In this document: in pieces, positions 10,103 through 20,618 of the stretch
Layout: each line of letters opens with the position of its first letter
Position numbering within the stretch: position 1 is the stretch's first letter
Assembly (NCBI GenBank): GCA_022432975.1
Contig: CM039511.1
Coordinates: 26,713,153 to 26,777,152 of the forward strand
Reading direction: 5' to 3'
From: Begonia masoniana
Taxonomy: Eukaryota; Streptophyta; Magnoliopsida; Cucurbitales; Begoniaceae
DNA length: 64,000 bases
The notes under the pieces: generated by a model
What the model was told of the DNA's origin: nothing
The model's input: only the letters and a program-made list of their open reading frames with translations
The model's database searches: none
Position numbers and translations under genes: made by a program

Positions 10103-10690
10103 GGGTTTGAAAGGATTTTTCCACAAATCTAGAATTGATCCACTAAATCCACGGTCTCTCCTTGGTTGTAAGAGTATCGGTTGCCAAACCATAGTGGTAG
10201 CATGCTTATAGTGATCCGGAGGCTTGAATTTCAGATATCTTTTTGCGAGCTGGCCAAGGATTTGAGGTGTCATAAAGCCCCTTACTCATGAAGCACCTTA
10301 AGGAGTCAAGCCTTATGTAAGGAGTCCTCGAATGGAAAGGTAAGAAACTGTGGCCCTTTACTTGCAACCAATCCGAATTGATTTCTCCCATTGGCTTCCT
10401 TAACTTAATTAACATCTCCTTGCTTTCCTTATTCTTATCTTTGGTGGAGCTACTAGAGATTTGGCTCGACTTAAAGGGTACCAATTTAATGGTCTTGTTT
10501 CTGAACTTGAAAGAGTAGGAGTTTGTGTACCCCTTGTGAATCTCTCTCTTATCAAATTGCCAAGGTCTCCCCAATAGGAGATGGCTAGCATCCATAAGCA
10601 CTACCTCACAAAGAACCTTATCTTCATAACCGCCAATAGAGAACTTGATGCTTACTTGCTTAGAGACTTAGATGTCTTTCCCGTCATTCA
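10095..10690 (-). pseudogene. Post-protease remnant fused to Pol tail
   Basis: The minus strand first reads a segment containing ASHLLLGRPWQFDKREIH, the conserved stretch that follows protease in many plant gypsy polyproteins. It then passes, with a frame change, to LGQLAKRYLKFKPPDHY and ends WKNPFKPEGDDVP at the polypurine tract. In plant gypsy Pol a D-L-R-T-N-P-F-type motif marks the extreme C terminus. The whole reverse transcriptase to integrase region is missing between these two parts. Confidence 0.7.
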
Positions 10691-10696
10691 TCCAAC

Positions 10697-11373
10697 TCAG
10701 TCGTATAGCTTTGGGTGACTAATGGTCTCTAATCCAAGCTTGTTCACCAACTCAAGAGAGGCCACGTTGACGCAACTTCCTCCGTCAATGATTAAGGAGC
10801 ACACCTTGCCTTTAATCAAACACCTACTGTGAAAAAGATTTTCCCTTTGGTCTCCTTCCTTCTCGACTTGAGTGGTGAGAAGTCGTCGAAGAACCATTAG
10901 CATAGGTCCCTCCTGAGCATAACAGACTATGTCTTCATCCTCAACAACCCTTTTGGAGGGCTCCTCGAGTTCATCTCCACTAATCAACTCCCCGGTGTCC
11001 TCCTTAAGTATCATAACCCTTTTATTGGGACATTGTAAGGCATAGTGTCTCATCCCCAAGCATTTGTAACACTTGATTTCCCTTATCCTCAAGTGAGTTG
11101 TTCCTTCTATTATTTTCTTTTCAAATATCTCCTTCGATTGCCAATTCTTCACACTCGGCTTCTTATCATCAAAAGTGGCTTGTGGTTGGTTGGAAGCCTC
11201 TGATTTTGAAGGGGCTGATCCATCACTCTTTTTCCTCTTCTCTTTATTTGTCTTTCCACTTTCAAGGAGAGTTGGACTACATTATCCATTGTCTCCAAGG
11301 TTTGAAGTTCCACGGTATCTCCGATTTCCTGCTTCAATCCTCTTATGAACCTAGTGATGATTTGCTCCTCAGG
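10697..11373 (-). pseudogene. Gag C-terminus, zinc knuckle and protease
   Basis: After the nested LTR the gag frame resumes with EEQIITRFIRGLKQEIGDTV and VQLSLKVERQ. A frame change leads to the CCHC knuckle CYKCLGMRHYALQC. The aspartic protease site reads LIIDGGSCVNVAS, where DGG replaces the usual D-S/T-G, as is common in this plant lineage. Together with 13720-14434 this is one gag-protease gene split by a solo LTR. Gag would form the particle shell, the knuckle binds RNA, and the protease matures the polyprotein. Confidence 0.8.
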
Positions 11374-11654
11374 TGTAACACCCCGTAAATTTACCCTCGT
11401 ACTATTCTTAAAAATCACGAAAAATTTAAACTTTCGTTCATTCCTTTTCATCATGCATGTGCACGGGTATTCAGCGAAAGACTATTCATTTGTGAAAACC
11501 TAAAATAAAATTAAACTTACGTGTGAATGCTAAAACAATAGAAATATAGTCAGAGAATAAATTTTTCCTCTCGGGTTTCATCAAAGGAATAGTAGAAATC
11601 TTCAACTTTTTCTATCGGGTTTCATTGAAGGAATTGTGTTATTCCTCTCGGATT

Positions 11655-11935
11655 TCATCAAAAGGATGGACGACAGAACTAAGAGGTAGAATGGACGTTT
11701 AAAACAGAAGACAGAATGGACGTTTGAAATAGCAGATAGAATGGACGACGGAAATAGCAGATAACGTGGACGTTTAAAATAAAGGACAGAAACAGAAGAA
11801 AGAATGGACGTTTGAAATAGCAGACAGAATGGACGACGGAAATAGCAGATAACGTGGACAACAGAAGCACACGGCAACATGGACGACAGAAGCAGAAGGC
11901 GACGTGGACGACAGTTCTCGCCCACAGACTTCATT
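11655..11935 (-). repeat. Tandem repeat based on GTGGACGACAGAAG / ATGGACGTTTGAAATAGCAG
   Basis: About ten degenerate units contain ATGGACG or GTGGACG followed by ACAGAAG or TTTGAAATAGCAGA. They occupy the same LTR position (after the candidate intron in the sense direction) where other families carry CGGNNGATG arrays. Confidence 0.8.
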
Positions 11936-12652
11936 CGTCCACGAACTCTATTCATCCCTGAGGCTTATTCATCCACGGGACTTGGACATTGACTTTGGAC
12001 GATGACTTTATTACAGAAACACTTAACTGAACTTTATCGTCCACAGACTTTGGACGATAACTTTCTTACAGAAATACTTAACCGAAACTCATACAATTTT
12101 CCCCCTATTTCACCCATTAACCGAATGATCGCCCCTTTCTGGCAATCGATCGGCTAGCTCTCTGGATTTTGTCCAGAGAGTTGTTTTCACCATCTTTCCC
12201 CTGCATAATCTAAAATCATCAAACAACCTAAAACGACACTTCTCAACTCAAATCATCAAACCTATTATCAACCTTAGGCCAATTCAATTCATTAAAATCT
12301 AATCTATTTCAATTATCAATCAACCTAGTTCATCAATCTCCAAACATACATAAACATTTCTCCCAATAGAAACATATATCGTAAAATCTCTAGAGACAAA
12401 GTTTTCTAAAACATTAAAACATCCATCTATCAATTATCCAGGTACCAGACATCCTAAAATGATTCTATCTATACAAATCTCCTATCTTATCCACCATCAG
12501 CCCAAAATATCCCGAAATCCTCAAAACACCTACTTACATCCCCACGGGTCAAAATAAGCACCGAATGCCCAGCGCACTCCCACGGGCCAACCTTCTTCAA
12601 CCTGCTCATTCCTCGAGTGGAGGGATCTTATCATCACCTGTATCGAAATCAC

Positions 12653-13195
12653 CTACACCATACAGACAACTATGAGTTAAAGGCTCAATAAGCTTCGTCA
12701 ATGCAAATGCATGTTGTGCATATGAGTTTCGTAAATAGACCTTTTAATCATTTCATTACAGAACAGGTGGTTACAGAACAAAACGTCACCGGGGTCTAAC
12801 TCTCACCAGATGGAGAGGGCACGTCTGGCGGTTAGACAGCCATTTCCATCTACTAGGGTGAAAATATGCTTCCATTCGTAAACAGTCATGTCTGAACCCC
12901 ACCCCATCGTGACAGATTACGTATATTCGTTTCTTTAATTCGTTTCTTTTTTTTCTTAAACACGTGCAGAAATCTGTTTTCATGCTATTTTAAAGAACGT
13001 GATGCATGTACAGAAAACATGTACATAAAAGGCATAATTTAAACATACAACGTGTGTACCATCAAGACGATAAAAGCATAACCTATAAAAGCAACTAATC
13101 TTGACTACCCAACCAAAGCAATTAAAAAACAAATTCCCAATATTCCTTGACATACGGTGTAGGCCAATCGGCCATAGTAAGTCACGAGAACTTAT
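12653..13195 (-). other. Candidate LTR intron, donor mutated
   Basis: On the minus strand the acceptor is CTGTATGGTGTAG|GTGATTTC and the donor position reads GCGAG|ATAAGTTCTC, so GT has become AT. The remaining architecture matches the other LTRs. The hairpin box GGCC-GATT-GGCC is near 13160. Confidence 0.35.
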
Positions 13196-13719
13196 CTCGC
13201 GTCCTTGCAAATTCAAGCTCCGTCCACCAGCGTTGTTCACCTGTGGCAATTCACAACCATCGTCATAAAACCGAGTTTAAACCGTTAAACTTCCAAAGAA
13301 ACGAAACCCTAAACGAACCCTAAGCATTTAAATCCACGAAAACTGAAATCTAACGTACCAAAACTATAGATTCTTACCTAGGGGTTGTTTTTGGAGAAGA
13401 AATGTGAAGGATTGATCGCCAGAAGGAAGTCGTTTGTCGCCGGAAGTGGAATCACGCGAGAGGGAGAAGGGAATCGCCTGGAGCTCTCTGGAGGAAGAAA
13501 TGGCAGAATGAAAAATCATGGGAGGGGGAAAGGAGTTTTGAAGTTTTATAATTAATTTGGCTTCGCAAATTACCATTCTGCCCTTCCAATTGATTTTCCA
13601 TTAGTTTCGTCAATTATTTCGTTATATACTAACGATTCGTGCTCTCCAAATTTTCCTCACTTCACCAAAAATTCCCATAGTAAGTGGAAACCCAAAAATC
13701 TCGGGTGTTACATCGGGCT

Positions 13720-14434
13720 CCTCCAAGCCACACCTAATCCATAGGGTTTCAAATTCAGTTAAGTACTCCTCAACCGATTGAATTTCTTGCTTCAATCCTT
13801 GCATTTGTAAAAACAACTCTTGTCAATAATGGCTAGGCACAAATCTCCTCCGCATTAAGGTCTTCAAGACCCTCCAAGTGGATATAGGCTCATCCCCCTC
13901 ACTCCTCCTTTGGACCTTCAAATTCTCCAGCCACAAGCTCGCATAACCAGTCAATTCCAATGTCACCAATTGTAGCTTAACCTTCTCAGAATAATTGTAG
14001 TATTCAAAAATCTTCTCCACCTTGTCCATCCAATCCAAGAAGGCATTACCGTTACTTGCTCCATTAAAGGGAGGAATTGTCAACTTAATGTGCCTCAAGT
14101 CCCCATTAGGGATGCGCCTCTCATCACCAAATTCATCATTCTCGTGTGGCCACTCTTCCACAAACTCTTGTCGGTTTCCTTTCCTTGGATTTTCGGTCCT
14201 TTCCCTTGGTGAGGTACTTTGAGGAACTCTTGGCCGATCATCCCTCATCTCCAAAAGGATTTGTCTCAAGCTATCAAACTTGTTATTCATGGCATCAAAC
14301 TTGTTATTTAAATCATCAATCTGACCTTGGTAGCTAGATTCACCTAGGCTCAAACTTGAAGTCATGGGAGGAAGTGCATTGGTGCGTTGAGGGCTTCGGT
14401 TTTGGCTAGTATTCATACCACTCCTTGTCTTCAT
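13720..14434 (-). pseudogene. Gypsy gag N-terminal and central part
   Basis: The minus-strand frame starts ATG at 14434 (MKTRSGMNTSQNR). It carries a coiled-coil-like stretch (IDDLNNKFDAMNNKFDSLRQ, about residues 40-59) and then the gag core with IPPFNGASNGNAFLDWMDKV and LMRRRFVPSHY near residue 200. A stop follows in frame, and homology continues in another frame with QGLKQEIQSVEEYLTEFETL until the nested LTR begins. The start is supported by its position just downstream of the primer-binding site. The family assignment (Ty3/gypsy gag) is firm; the lineage is not. Confidence 0.85.
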
Positions 14435-14487
14435 TTTACCACAACAAAAACCAGCAAGATCAAAGAAAAATCTAAGTGAGCAACAAG

Positions 14488-14499
14488 CTCTGATACCAC
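14488..14499 (-). promoter_or_regulatory. Primer-binding site for initiator tRNA-Met
   Basis: The minus strand reads TGGTATCAGAGC two bases after the LTR end (GGGCATATCA). This is the standard plant initiator tRNA-Met complement. Confidence 0.88.
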
Positions 14500-14500
14500 T

Positions 14501-15722
14501 TGATATGCCCTAAGGTCGGGTTTATCAACACCTAAGAGTAGCAACACAAAAACACACAAGTGCTCCTCGGATTTACACCAAGAGTCCTTGGCCGAAGGAG
14601 ACTCCAACAAGTATAGAATATCTTCTTCAAACCAAGTCTAATTAATCTTAAATTTTAACAAAAACTAACCAACAATATGAATGAAATATCCTTAAAATTT
14701 CAGCTCCAAAAATGATCAGACCAAAAATTTATACGACAAACAAAATAGAAAAATCTGCTCCTCGGTAAGCAGTTTTTCTGGGCAGAATAACAGCCCACTT
14801 GCAAAATCTATAACTCCCGATTGGATAAACCAAATTGGGTGAAATTTTAACACGATGTACCTGGGGGTGTGAAGAGTGGACTCTAAAAAGTTCAGAGTAA
14901 AAATTACTGGAAAGTAAGAACAGTGGACAGACAACCAATGCTGCTTTGAAAATAAGGTGTTTTGTACCTTTGATGATAGTTTACTCCATAAATGCAGATT
15001 GGCTTCACCAAATGGCATGATTTTCCCACCTTTTCTTCACCTTCAATCTCTGGTAACACTGAGGAAAAAGGGGTGGATGATGGTTACCAAGTAGTCACAA
15101 CTTGGTGATGAAGATAGCCTCCATTGCTCGGGTAAGCTCGTAGAGAATATAGAATTAAGGATGCCTTAGGGCCATGGGTTTTGCATAAGAAAAAGCATGA
15201 AATTTCATTCAAAAATAAAGTCCATTACAATGAGAAAAATATGTTTAAATATATTCCAAAAGATGGGCTAGGGTTTGTGCATGAAAGAGATGAAGAACCC
15301 TCTAGAATGTGATGAGGTGCTTGGCCACCATTGGTTGGTTACAAGGTGTAGATGCACCTTCTCTCCCATGATCAAGCTTCCAATTTTACCCTTCAAATGA
15401 AGTCTTAATCCTATTTAAACATTCAGCCATGCATGCATGCAAAGAAAATAAATCTAAGTGTCTTGTGCAAGAAATTAAAAAAATTAGTCTCTCGGATTAT
15501 ATAATTTGTCAAAGGAGGACACACTCCTTCTTCACTTCAAATTTCTAAGGCATGCTCCAAGCTTTGTGTGCTGGAGGCTCTTCCTTCCCTTGGAGCTTAG
15601 TTTCTCCTTTAAATACCTTGTGAAGAGTACCACCTATAAGAAGAACAAACATATTAGTCTCAAAAAGGCTAGGGAATTTTTTCACGGTTTGGTATTGTTC
15701 AAAGGGGTTCCATGGCACATCA
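14501..15722 (-). repeat. 5' LTR of minus-strand gypsy element
   Basis: It runs TGATATGCCC to GGCACATCA and pairs with 8899-10094. Read on the minus strand, its start encodes DVPWNPFEQYQTVKKF and about 40 further open residues, again a Pol-tail-like frame inside an LTR. Confidence 0.9.
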
Positions 15723-16610
15723 ATAACCCCTTTTCTGTTGAAGCATCGCCTAGAAAGAATGGTGGTAAGATAAGGCTTGATTTGGTCAAGAACCGAGAAG
15801 GAGTGTAACTCCTTTGAGCTCTCAAGCCCAAGGTTGCTTGAAGAGTCATTGCTCCACTCTTCTTCCCTCTCTTTATAGAGTAGGATACACGAAGAAAGTG
15901 GCCAAAACTGGTTTCCATTTGCTGTCATCTTCCCTTGGAAGAGTGTTATGCCGAGTGCATCAAGAATATTGTTCATCAGACAGCATCTAGGTTTCTTGCT
16001 TATCCCTTTTATTTTCTGAACATTTGGACTTGAAAATTTGAGATAACATTCTACACATATATATTAAGAACCCTTTAAAATATCGTTGCATTTGGATTTC
16101 ATTTTTCCTTTTAAATCATTGCTGGTTTTTGAGGTATTCTCGGCCTAACCAAGTTACTAGTTTTCTAACCTTGCTGTTGTGGGTAGAAACACGACCCCCT
16201 TGCAGGTGAAATCGTGTCAGTGTGAGATTTGTATTCATCGATATTTTGATCTCATTGCTATTTGTGAATGTGTAAAAGGTGACGCCCTGAAAAAGAATCT
16301 TGTAACGCATTGATTGACGCCCGAAAGATCAATCAAGTGAACTCAAGAAGTTGATATTGGAAGTAATCTTCAAGGAGCAGGCTTGAAGCGCGGACGTAGG
16401 CAAGATTGGCCGAACAATGTTAACAACTCGATTGCATCTCTTCTCTCTAAACTACTTAGATTTTGTTCACTCTAAGTGTTAACTCTAAAAAATTAATCTT
16501 ATTGCTCGAAAATATCACTAAATTTGAACTTGTGCAAATTAGTAAGCTAATCACGAAAAAGTTATTAATAACCTAATTCACCCCGCTCTTAGGTTTGTTT
16601 CGATCCTACA

Positions 16611-17347
16611 GTTATGTTTTATGATTATATTGATGATGATAATGCTCAAGGATGTGTTATAATAGTATAGACTTTTGATTGTGATGTATTATTAGACGAT
16701 ATGATTATATTGACAATGATGTCGCTCGAGGATGTGTTATAGTATAGACTTTTGATTATTATATTTGTTAGATGATATGATTATATTGACGACGATGCCG
16801 CTCGAGGATATATTTTGTTTGATGATTTGATAGATGTAGAAATATTGATGCTTTTATGATACGTAATAAGTTATGATTAAATAGAGAGAACAGACGAATA
16901 GACTTGATGATATTTTATGTTTTGCATTGTATGTTTATGTATGACTCATGCATCATGAAAAAGAATTTATGTTAAGAAAGATTCAAAGAGAACGAAGAAA
17001 CAAAGAAATAAATAATGACTGACAGAAAAGACAAACAAAAAGACAGAAAGATGAGAGAATAACTGAATAAACGTAACTTTTGTTGTGAGGCAGGATTACG
17101 AGTTGGTTGTCCCATAAGACGGGATCATGAGGTACCTTGTCACTTCCCTAGACTAAATTGCCTCCAAGAAATGGATTGTATATCAAAACTAAAGCAAGAA
17201 TAAAAAGACCTAGTGAGAAAGAACCGCGATAAGACTATTTTTACGAAAATTTCATCTGCATACATGTTTATGATAGTTTATGCATCTCTTACTGAACGTT
17301 AGACTCATAGTTTGAACTTTGTGTTGTAGTTGAGAAATTTTATGATG
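16611..17347 (+). other. LTR fragment with ~80-bp tandem repeats
   Basis: From 16620 to 16840 a unit containing ATGATTATATTGA, GCTCGAGGATGTGTTATA and ATAGACTTTTGATT is repeated about 2.6 times. Near 17285-17335 the conserved box ACTGAACGTTAGACTCATAG..TTGTGTTGTAG is recognisable, so this is the middle of a plus-strand gypsy LTR. It continues at 19349-19444 after the nested solo LTR, and its ends are lost. Confidence 0.6.
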
Positions 17348-17608
17348 TACACTGTAACGCCCTCGAACCCACCCCGGCTCGGTGCGCTACTTTGCTAACC
17401 AATCCCGCGTTTAAAATGGCGTTTAAAATAATTTTTGACTCGATTTTTTGGGTTTTTCAAACCCTTAATATTTGTTGAAAAATGTGCGTAAAATACGTTT
17501 AAAATACATCGGAAAAGGTCGGGTCAAAACATAGTAAGAATAGGAAATTTAAAAAAAAAAATTCAAAACTTGGTGCTGAGCCCCACGCGCGTGCCTGCGC
17601 GCCCCGTG

Positions 17609-17642
17609 GCCGATCGATCGGCTCCCAGCGCCCGATCGATCG
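17609..17642. repeat. GATCGATC palindromes in LTR tail
   Basis: GCCGATCGATCGGC is followed by CCCGATCGATCGGG. Both are perfect palindromes, and a comparable pair lies at 40010-40115 in another LTR. Confidence 0.8.
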
Positions 17643-18142
17643 GGCCTCCTCTGGTCTATTCGGCCAAAAACACTCATTTTTGACCTTTTTCCCCTTTTCT
17701 TCATTTTTCTTCGAGCCAAACACCTCCAAATTACCTGAAAATTTAACAACACATTTTCGACACTTCCAACTCCGTGTCACGTAAAAATCACGAAAAACCA
17801 ACTTAAAACGGTTAATGAAAAAAATAGAGGAAATAAATCCGATATTATTTGTTTTAAAACCAAAACGAGCGGCATAACGCCTAAAATTTCCAAAACCCAA
17901 AGACCTGAAATTTAAATCTCAAAACACTAGTATTCATATACCAACCATCCATCAAAACATCCATTAACCATAATCCTCCAAGATAAAAATATCTACAATA
18001 CAAAATATCAAAGTCCCCACAGACTACCCTACAAACGTGGCCTAGACGCCCTGACATATGCCTACACCAGCATACTCCATGCGCCACCGACTACCACCTA
18101 GTCCCGGGCTTCCTCATCTAGCTCACCTGATCTTGTCTTCAC

Positions 18143-19097
18143 CTACACCACAGAACACACACACACACGTAAGCTTACGCTTAGCAAGTAATGAATAACG
18201 AATGTAAACATGCACACACAACTCCTTAACACATGCCAATTCCACTCACTCTGCTGCTTCTTACTAATGCACGTTAACGACGAGACGTGAAACCCTCTAG
18301 TGCTCCACTTACACGTTAACGACGAGGCATTCACCTCTCTAGTGCTTCTTACACTTTAATAACGAGGCGTTCAACCCTTTAGTGCTACTTGCACTTTAAC
18401 AACGAGGCGTTCAACCCTCTAGTGCTACTTGCACTTTAACAACGAGGCATTCAACCTTCTAGTGCTTCTTGCACTTTAACAACGAGGCTTTCAACCCTCT
18501 AGTGCTACTTGCACTTTAACAACGAGGCGTTCAACCCTCTAGTGCTTCTTGCACTTTAACAAAGAGGCATTCAACCCTCTAGTGCTACTTGCACTTTAAC
18601 AACGAGGCGTTCAACCCTCTAGTGCTACTTGCACTTTAACAACGAGGCGTTCAACCCTCTAGTGCTTCTTGCACTTTAACAACGAGGCGTTCAACCCTCT
18701 AGTGCTTCTTGCACTTTAACAATGAGGCGTTCAACCCTCTAGTGCTACTTGCACTTTAACAACGAGGCGTTCAACCCTCTAGTGCTTCTTGCACTTTAAC
18801 AACGAGTCGTTCAACCCTCTAGTGCTACTTGCACTGTAACAAAGAGACGTTCAACCCTCTAGTGCTTCTTGCACTTTAACAATGAGGCGTTCAACCCTCT
18901 AGTGCTACTTGCTACACATTTCATGCTCATCATTAACATGACGCATGCCACTCACACAATACTCAACCACCAAACAATAACAACCAAGCAATTCATTCTC
19001 ACACTACTCAATATAAACAACACAACTATCAAACAATAAATCCTACCGTTCCGTGGTGTAGGCCCGAAGGCGACAAAACACACAATCCATTACTTAC
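18143..19097 (-). other. Candidate LTR intron (955 nt) containing a minisatellite
   Basis: On the minus strand the donor is ACAAG|GTAAGTAATGG at 19097 and the acceptor is TCTGTGGTGTAG|GTGAAGAC at 18143. The extra length over other LTRs is the 40-bp repeat array. Confidence 0.4.
18299..18910. repeat. 40-bp minisatellite, about 14 regular units plus degenerate edge units
   Basis: A 40-bp unit containing AGTGCTACTTGCACTTTAAC and AACGAGGCGTTCAACCCTCT is repeated with few substitutions between 18341 and 18900. One or two degenerate units lie before it and a partial unit after it. Variation is mostly CTACTT versus CTTCTT and GGCGT versus GGCAT. There are no unique spacers, so this is not a CRISPR array. 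Confidence 0.95.
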
Positions 19098-19444
19098 CTT
19101 GTTTTCCCCGCACGTACTTACCACCTTCGATTTTGCCAAAGACTTAACTTGTTAATTTAGCATAATTAAGGAGAAAATCCCTTAATAATCATCAAAGAAC
19201 TTCTAATAAATGTTACTCCAATTCTTCTCTTCCATTCTCACTTTCTTTTCTATAACTTAGGGAAACTCTAAATTAACATTTAACTAACCTAACCATCTAA
19301 TCCAAGGCATACGTGCGATTTTAGGAAAATTTCAGGTGTTACATACACGATGAAATAAACAAATAAAAAGATGCAGTTGAAGAGGTGTTCTCATGACAAG
19401 ATCATGTGGAGTTAACACAAATAGCGATTCAGAGGCTATGAAGA

Positions 19445-19900
19445 GGCTAATTGTATCTTCACCTTATCCAAGTAGTTATAGTAATCAAATACTTTCTCAA
19501 CCTTTTCCATCCAATCTAGGAAAGCATCACCATTACAAGAACCATTAAAGGGAGGAATTGATACCTTAACATGCTTCATTTCATCATTAGGCTCGTGTCT
19601 TGCATGCGGAGTACCATGGCCTTCATCCTCGGTTTCTTCCTCATCGTGACTACTTTATGATTGTTTCTCCTCCTAGGATTTCTAGTTCTTCTCCTAGGTA
19701 AAGGTGTTGGAGGAGCCCTTACATGTTGGTTCCTTATCTCTAACAAGAGTTGGTGAAGATTATCAAACTTTCTCTTCAATTCATCTAGCTGCCCTTGAAT
19801 GCTAGACTTGTCTTCCTTCGGGTTTGGTGCGACGATTGCTTGCGTATTAGTGTCTTAGTTTTGGGGGTTGTTGGCTCCATTCCTTGTCATTATCTTGGCA
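19445..19900 (-). pseudogene. Gypsy gag fragment, frameshifted and truncated
   Basis: The minus strand reads GQLDELKRKFDNLHQLLLEI and, after a frameshift, MKHVKVSIPPFNGSCNGDAF, LDWMEKVEKVFDYYNY and DKVKIQL, where it breaks off at about 19445. This is the same gag type as 13720-14434 but a different copy. An in-frame stop (PQN*DTNTQ) lies near the N terminus. It is followed upstream by a primer-binding site and LTR, so it is the 5' end of an element whose remainder is lost. Confidence 0.85.
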
Positions 19901-19948
19901 CCAACAAACATGTAACACAAAACACAAGAAATAGGTAGGAAAGACGGA

Positions 19949-19960
19949 GCTCTGATACCA
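19949..19960 (-). promoter_or_regulatory. Primer-binding site for initiator tRNA-Met
   Basis: The minus strand reads TGGTATCAGAGC two bases after an LTR ending GTACATCA. Confidence 0.88.
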
Positions 19961-20531
19961 AATGATGTACTTCAAAAATGGGAAGAAAGTTGAAGCACAA
20001 AATGTTCTTGAATTTGCAAACAGTTTTGGCCGAAACAAGGCTACTTTCCAAAATACACAACTTCTTCAATGAATCTCCAATGAAGCTGAAATTTCAATGG
20101 GATCTTACTCTATATGTGATGGAAATACCCTCTAAAAATCAAGGTCTAACTTAATGGAAATGAGATGATATGGATGAAATGGTACACGTTGGTCCAAAAA
20201 GTGATAAGGCTACACTTTCTCAGTTATTGGCTCTCCATGAGGATGAGCACTCCAACTTGCTAAGATTAGAGATTGATACACCCTTTCTGAATGTTCTATC
20301 TTCGAGGGGAGGTAGAGCAGAGAGCAATAATTATAACACCTGGGATTTTTAAAAGAAAAATTGGAGAGAAAATAAAAGAATAATAAAATAGATTGTTTTA
20401 ATTAATTTAAAAGAAAAGTGAATGGTTTCTTAATTTAGGTTCGGGTATTCCCAATAAAATTAAGCTGGGGGTTATAATTAAGAACGAGATTTAACGGAAT
20501 TTTTGAAAGGGTAGAATGGTAATGTTAGTTT

Positions 20532-20567
20532 TATTAATGTTATTATTATTATTATTATTATTATTAA
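20532..20567. repeat. ATT microsatellite in LARD 5' LTR
   Basis: A run of TTA units, clearly shorter than the equivalent run in the 3' LTR at 43668-43722. Confidence 0.9.
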
Positions 20568-20586
20568 TTAAAAATAAAAAAAATAA

Positions 20587-20618
20587 AACAACAGAATGGC
20601 CGAAGCCATTCTGTTGTT
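20587..20618. repeat. Perfect 14-bp-stem hairpin in LTR
   Basis: AACAACAGAATGGC, loop CGAA, GCCATTCTGTTGTT. The 3' LTR copy (43744-43775) has one mismatch in the right arm. Confidence 0.9.

Larger units (their letters stand above)
11374..13712 (-). mobile_element. Solo LTR (2339 bp) inside gag, TSD TCAGG/TCGGG
   Basis: It runs TGTAACACCCCG to CTCGGGTGTTACA. The flanks are TCAGG (11369-11373) and TCGGG (13713-13717), one mismatch apart, and the gag reading resumes across them. Minus orientation is inferred from the reversed boxes GGCCGATTGGCCTAC (near 13160) and GTGTAGGTGA (near 12655). Confidence 0.88.
8899..15722 (-). mobile_element. Complete non-autonomous gypsy element (gag and protease only), TSD ATAAC
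   Basis: Two LTRs, a primer-binding site, gag, zinc knuckle, protease and polypurine tract are all present on the minus strand, with ATAAC at 8894-8898 and 15723-15727. Without the nested solo LTR in gag, the internal region is only about 2.06 kb. There is no reverse transcriptase, RNase H or integrase. The coding sequence jumps from a post-protease segment to the Pol tail, so the enzyme region was deleted and mobility would have needed enzymes supplied in trans. Confidence 0.9.
8134..16219 (+). mobile_element. Solo LTR of TGATGTGCC gypsy family, TSD GTGTG
   Basis: It starts TGATGTGCCCC at 8134 and ends TTGCAGG..CGTGTCA at 16219, with GTGTG at 8129-8133 and 16220-16224. It is interrupted by the complete minus-strand element 8899-15722. 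Without that insert it is about 1.26 kb. Its start and its TTGCAGG end match the solo LTR at 31357-32365. No internal region is present. Confidence 0.85.
7469..16610 (+). mobile_element. Sirevirus-like copia 3' LTR, split by nested elements
   Basis: The LTR begins TGTTAACTTAAAG after a polypurine tract. It resumes after the insertion 8134-16224 and ends CACCCCGCTCTTAGG..CGATCCTACA at 16610. The terminal CACCCC..TAGG..CGATCC motif is typical of Sirevirus LTR ends. Without the insertion the LTR is about 1.05 kb. No 5' LTR, gag or pol was found upstream, so the element is 5'-truncated. Confidence 0.75.
17353..19343 (-). mobile_element. Solo LTR (1991 bp), TSD TACAC
   Basis: It runs TGTAACGCCCTCG to CAGGTGTTACA, with TACAC at 17348-17352 and 19344-19348. 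Minus orientation is shown by reversed boxes: CTTACC near 19094, GGCCCGAAGGC at 19061-19071, and CACCTACACCACAG near 18140. It contains GATCGATC palindromes (17609-17642) and a minisatellite. There is no internal region. Confidence 0.92.

Noticed and set aside
18299..18910. CRISPR-like regular array
   Set aside because: The 40-bp units are contiguous with no unique spacers and sit inside a plant LTR; it is a minisatellite.
20170..20352. 60-residue frame as a gene
   Set aside because: It lies within the split gypsy LTR and crosses the LARD insertion point.
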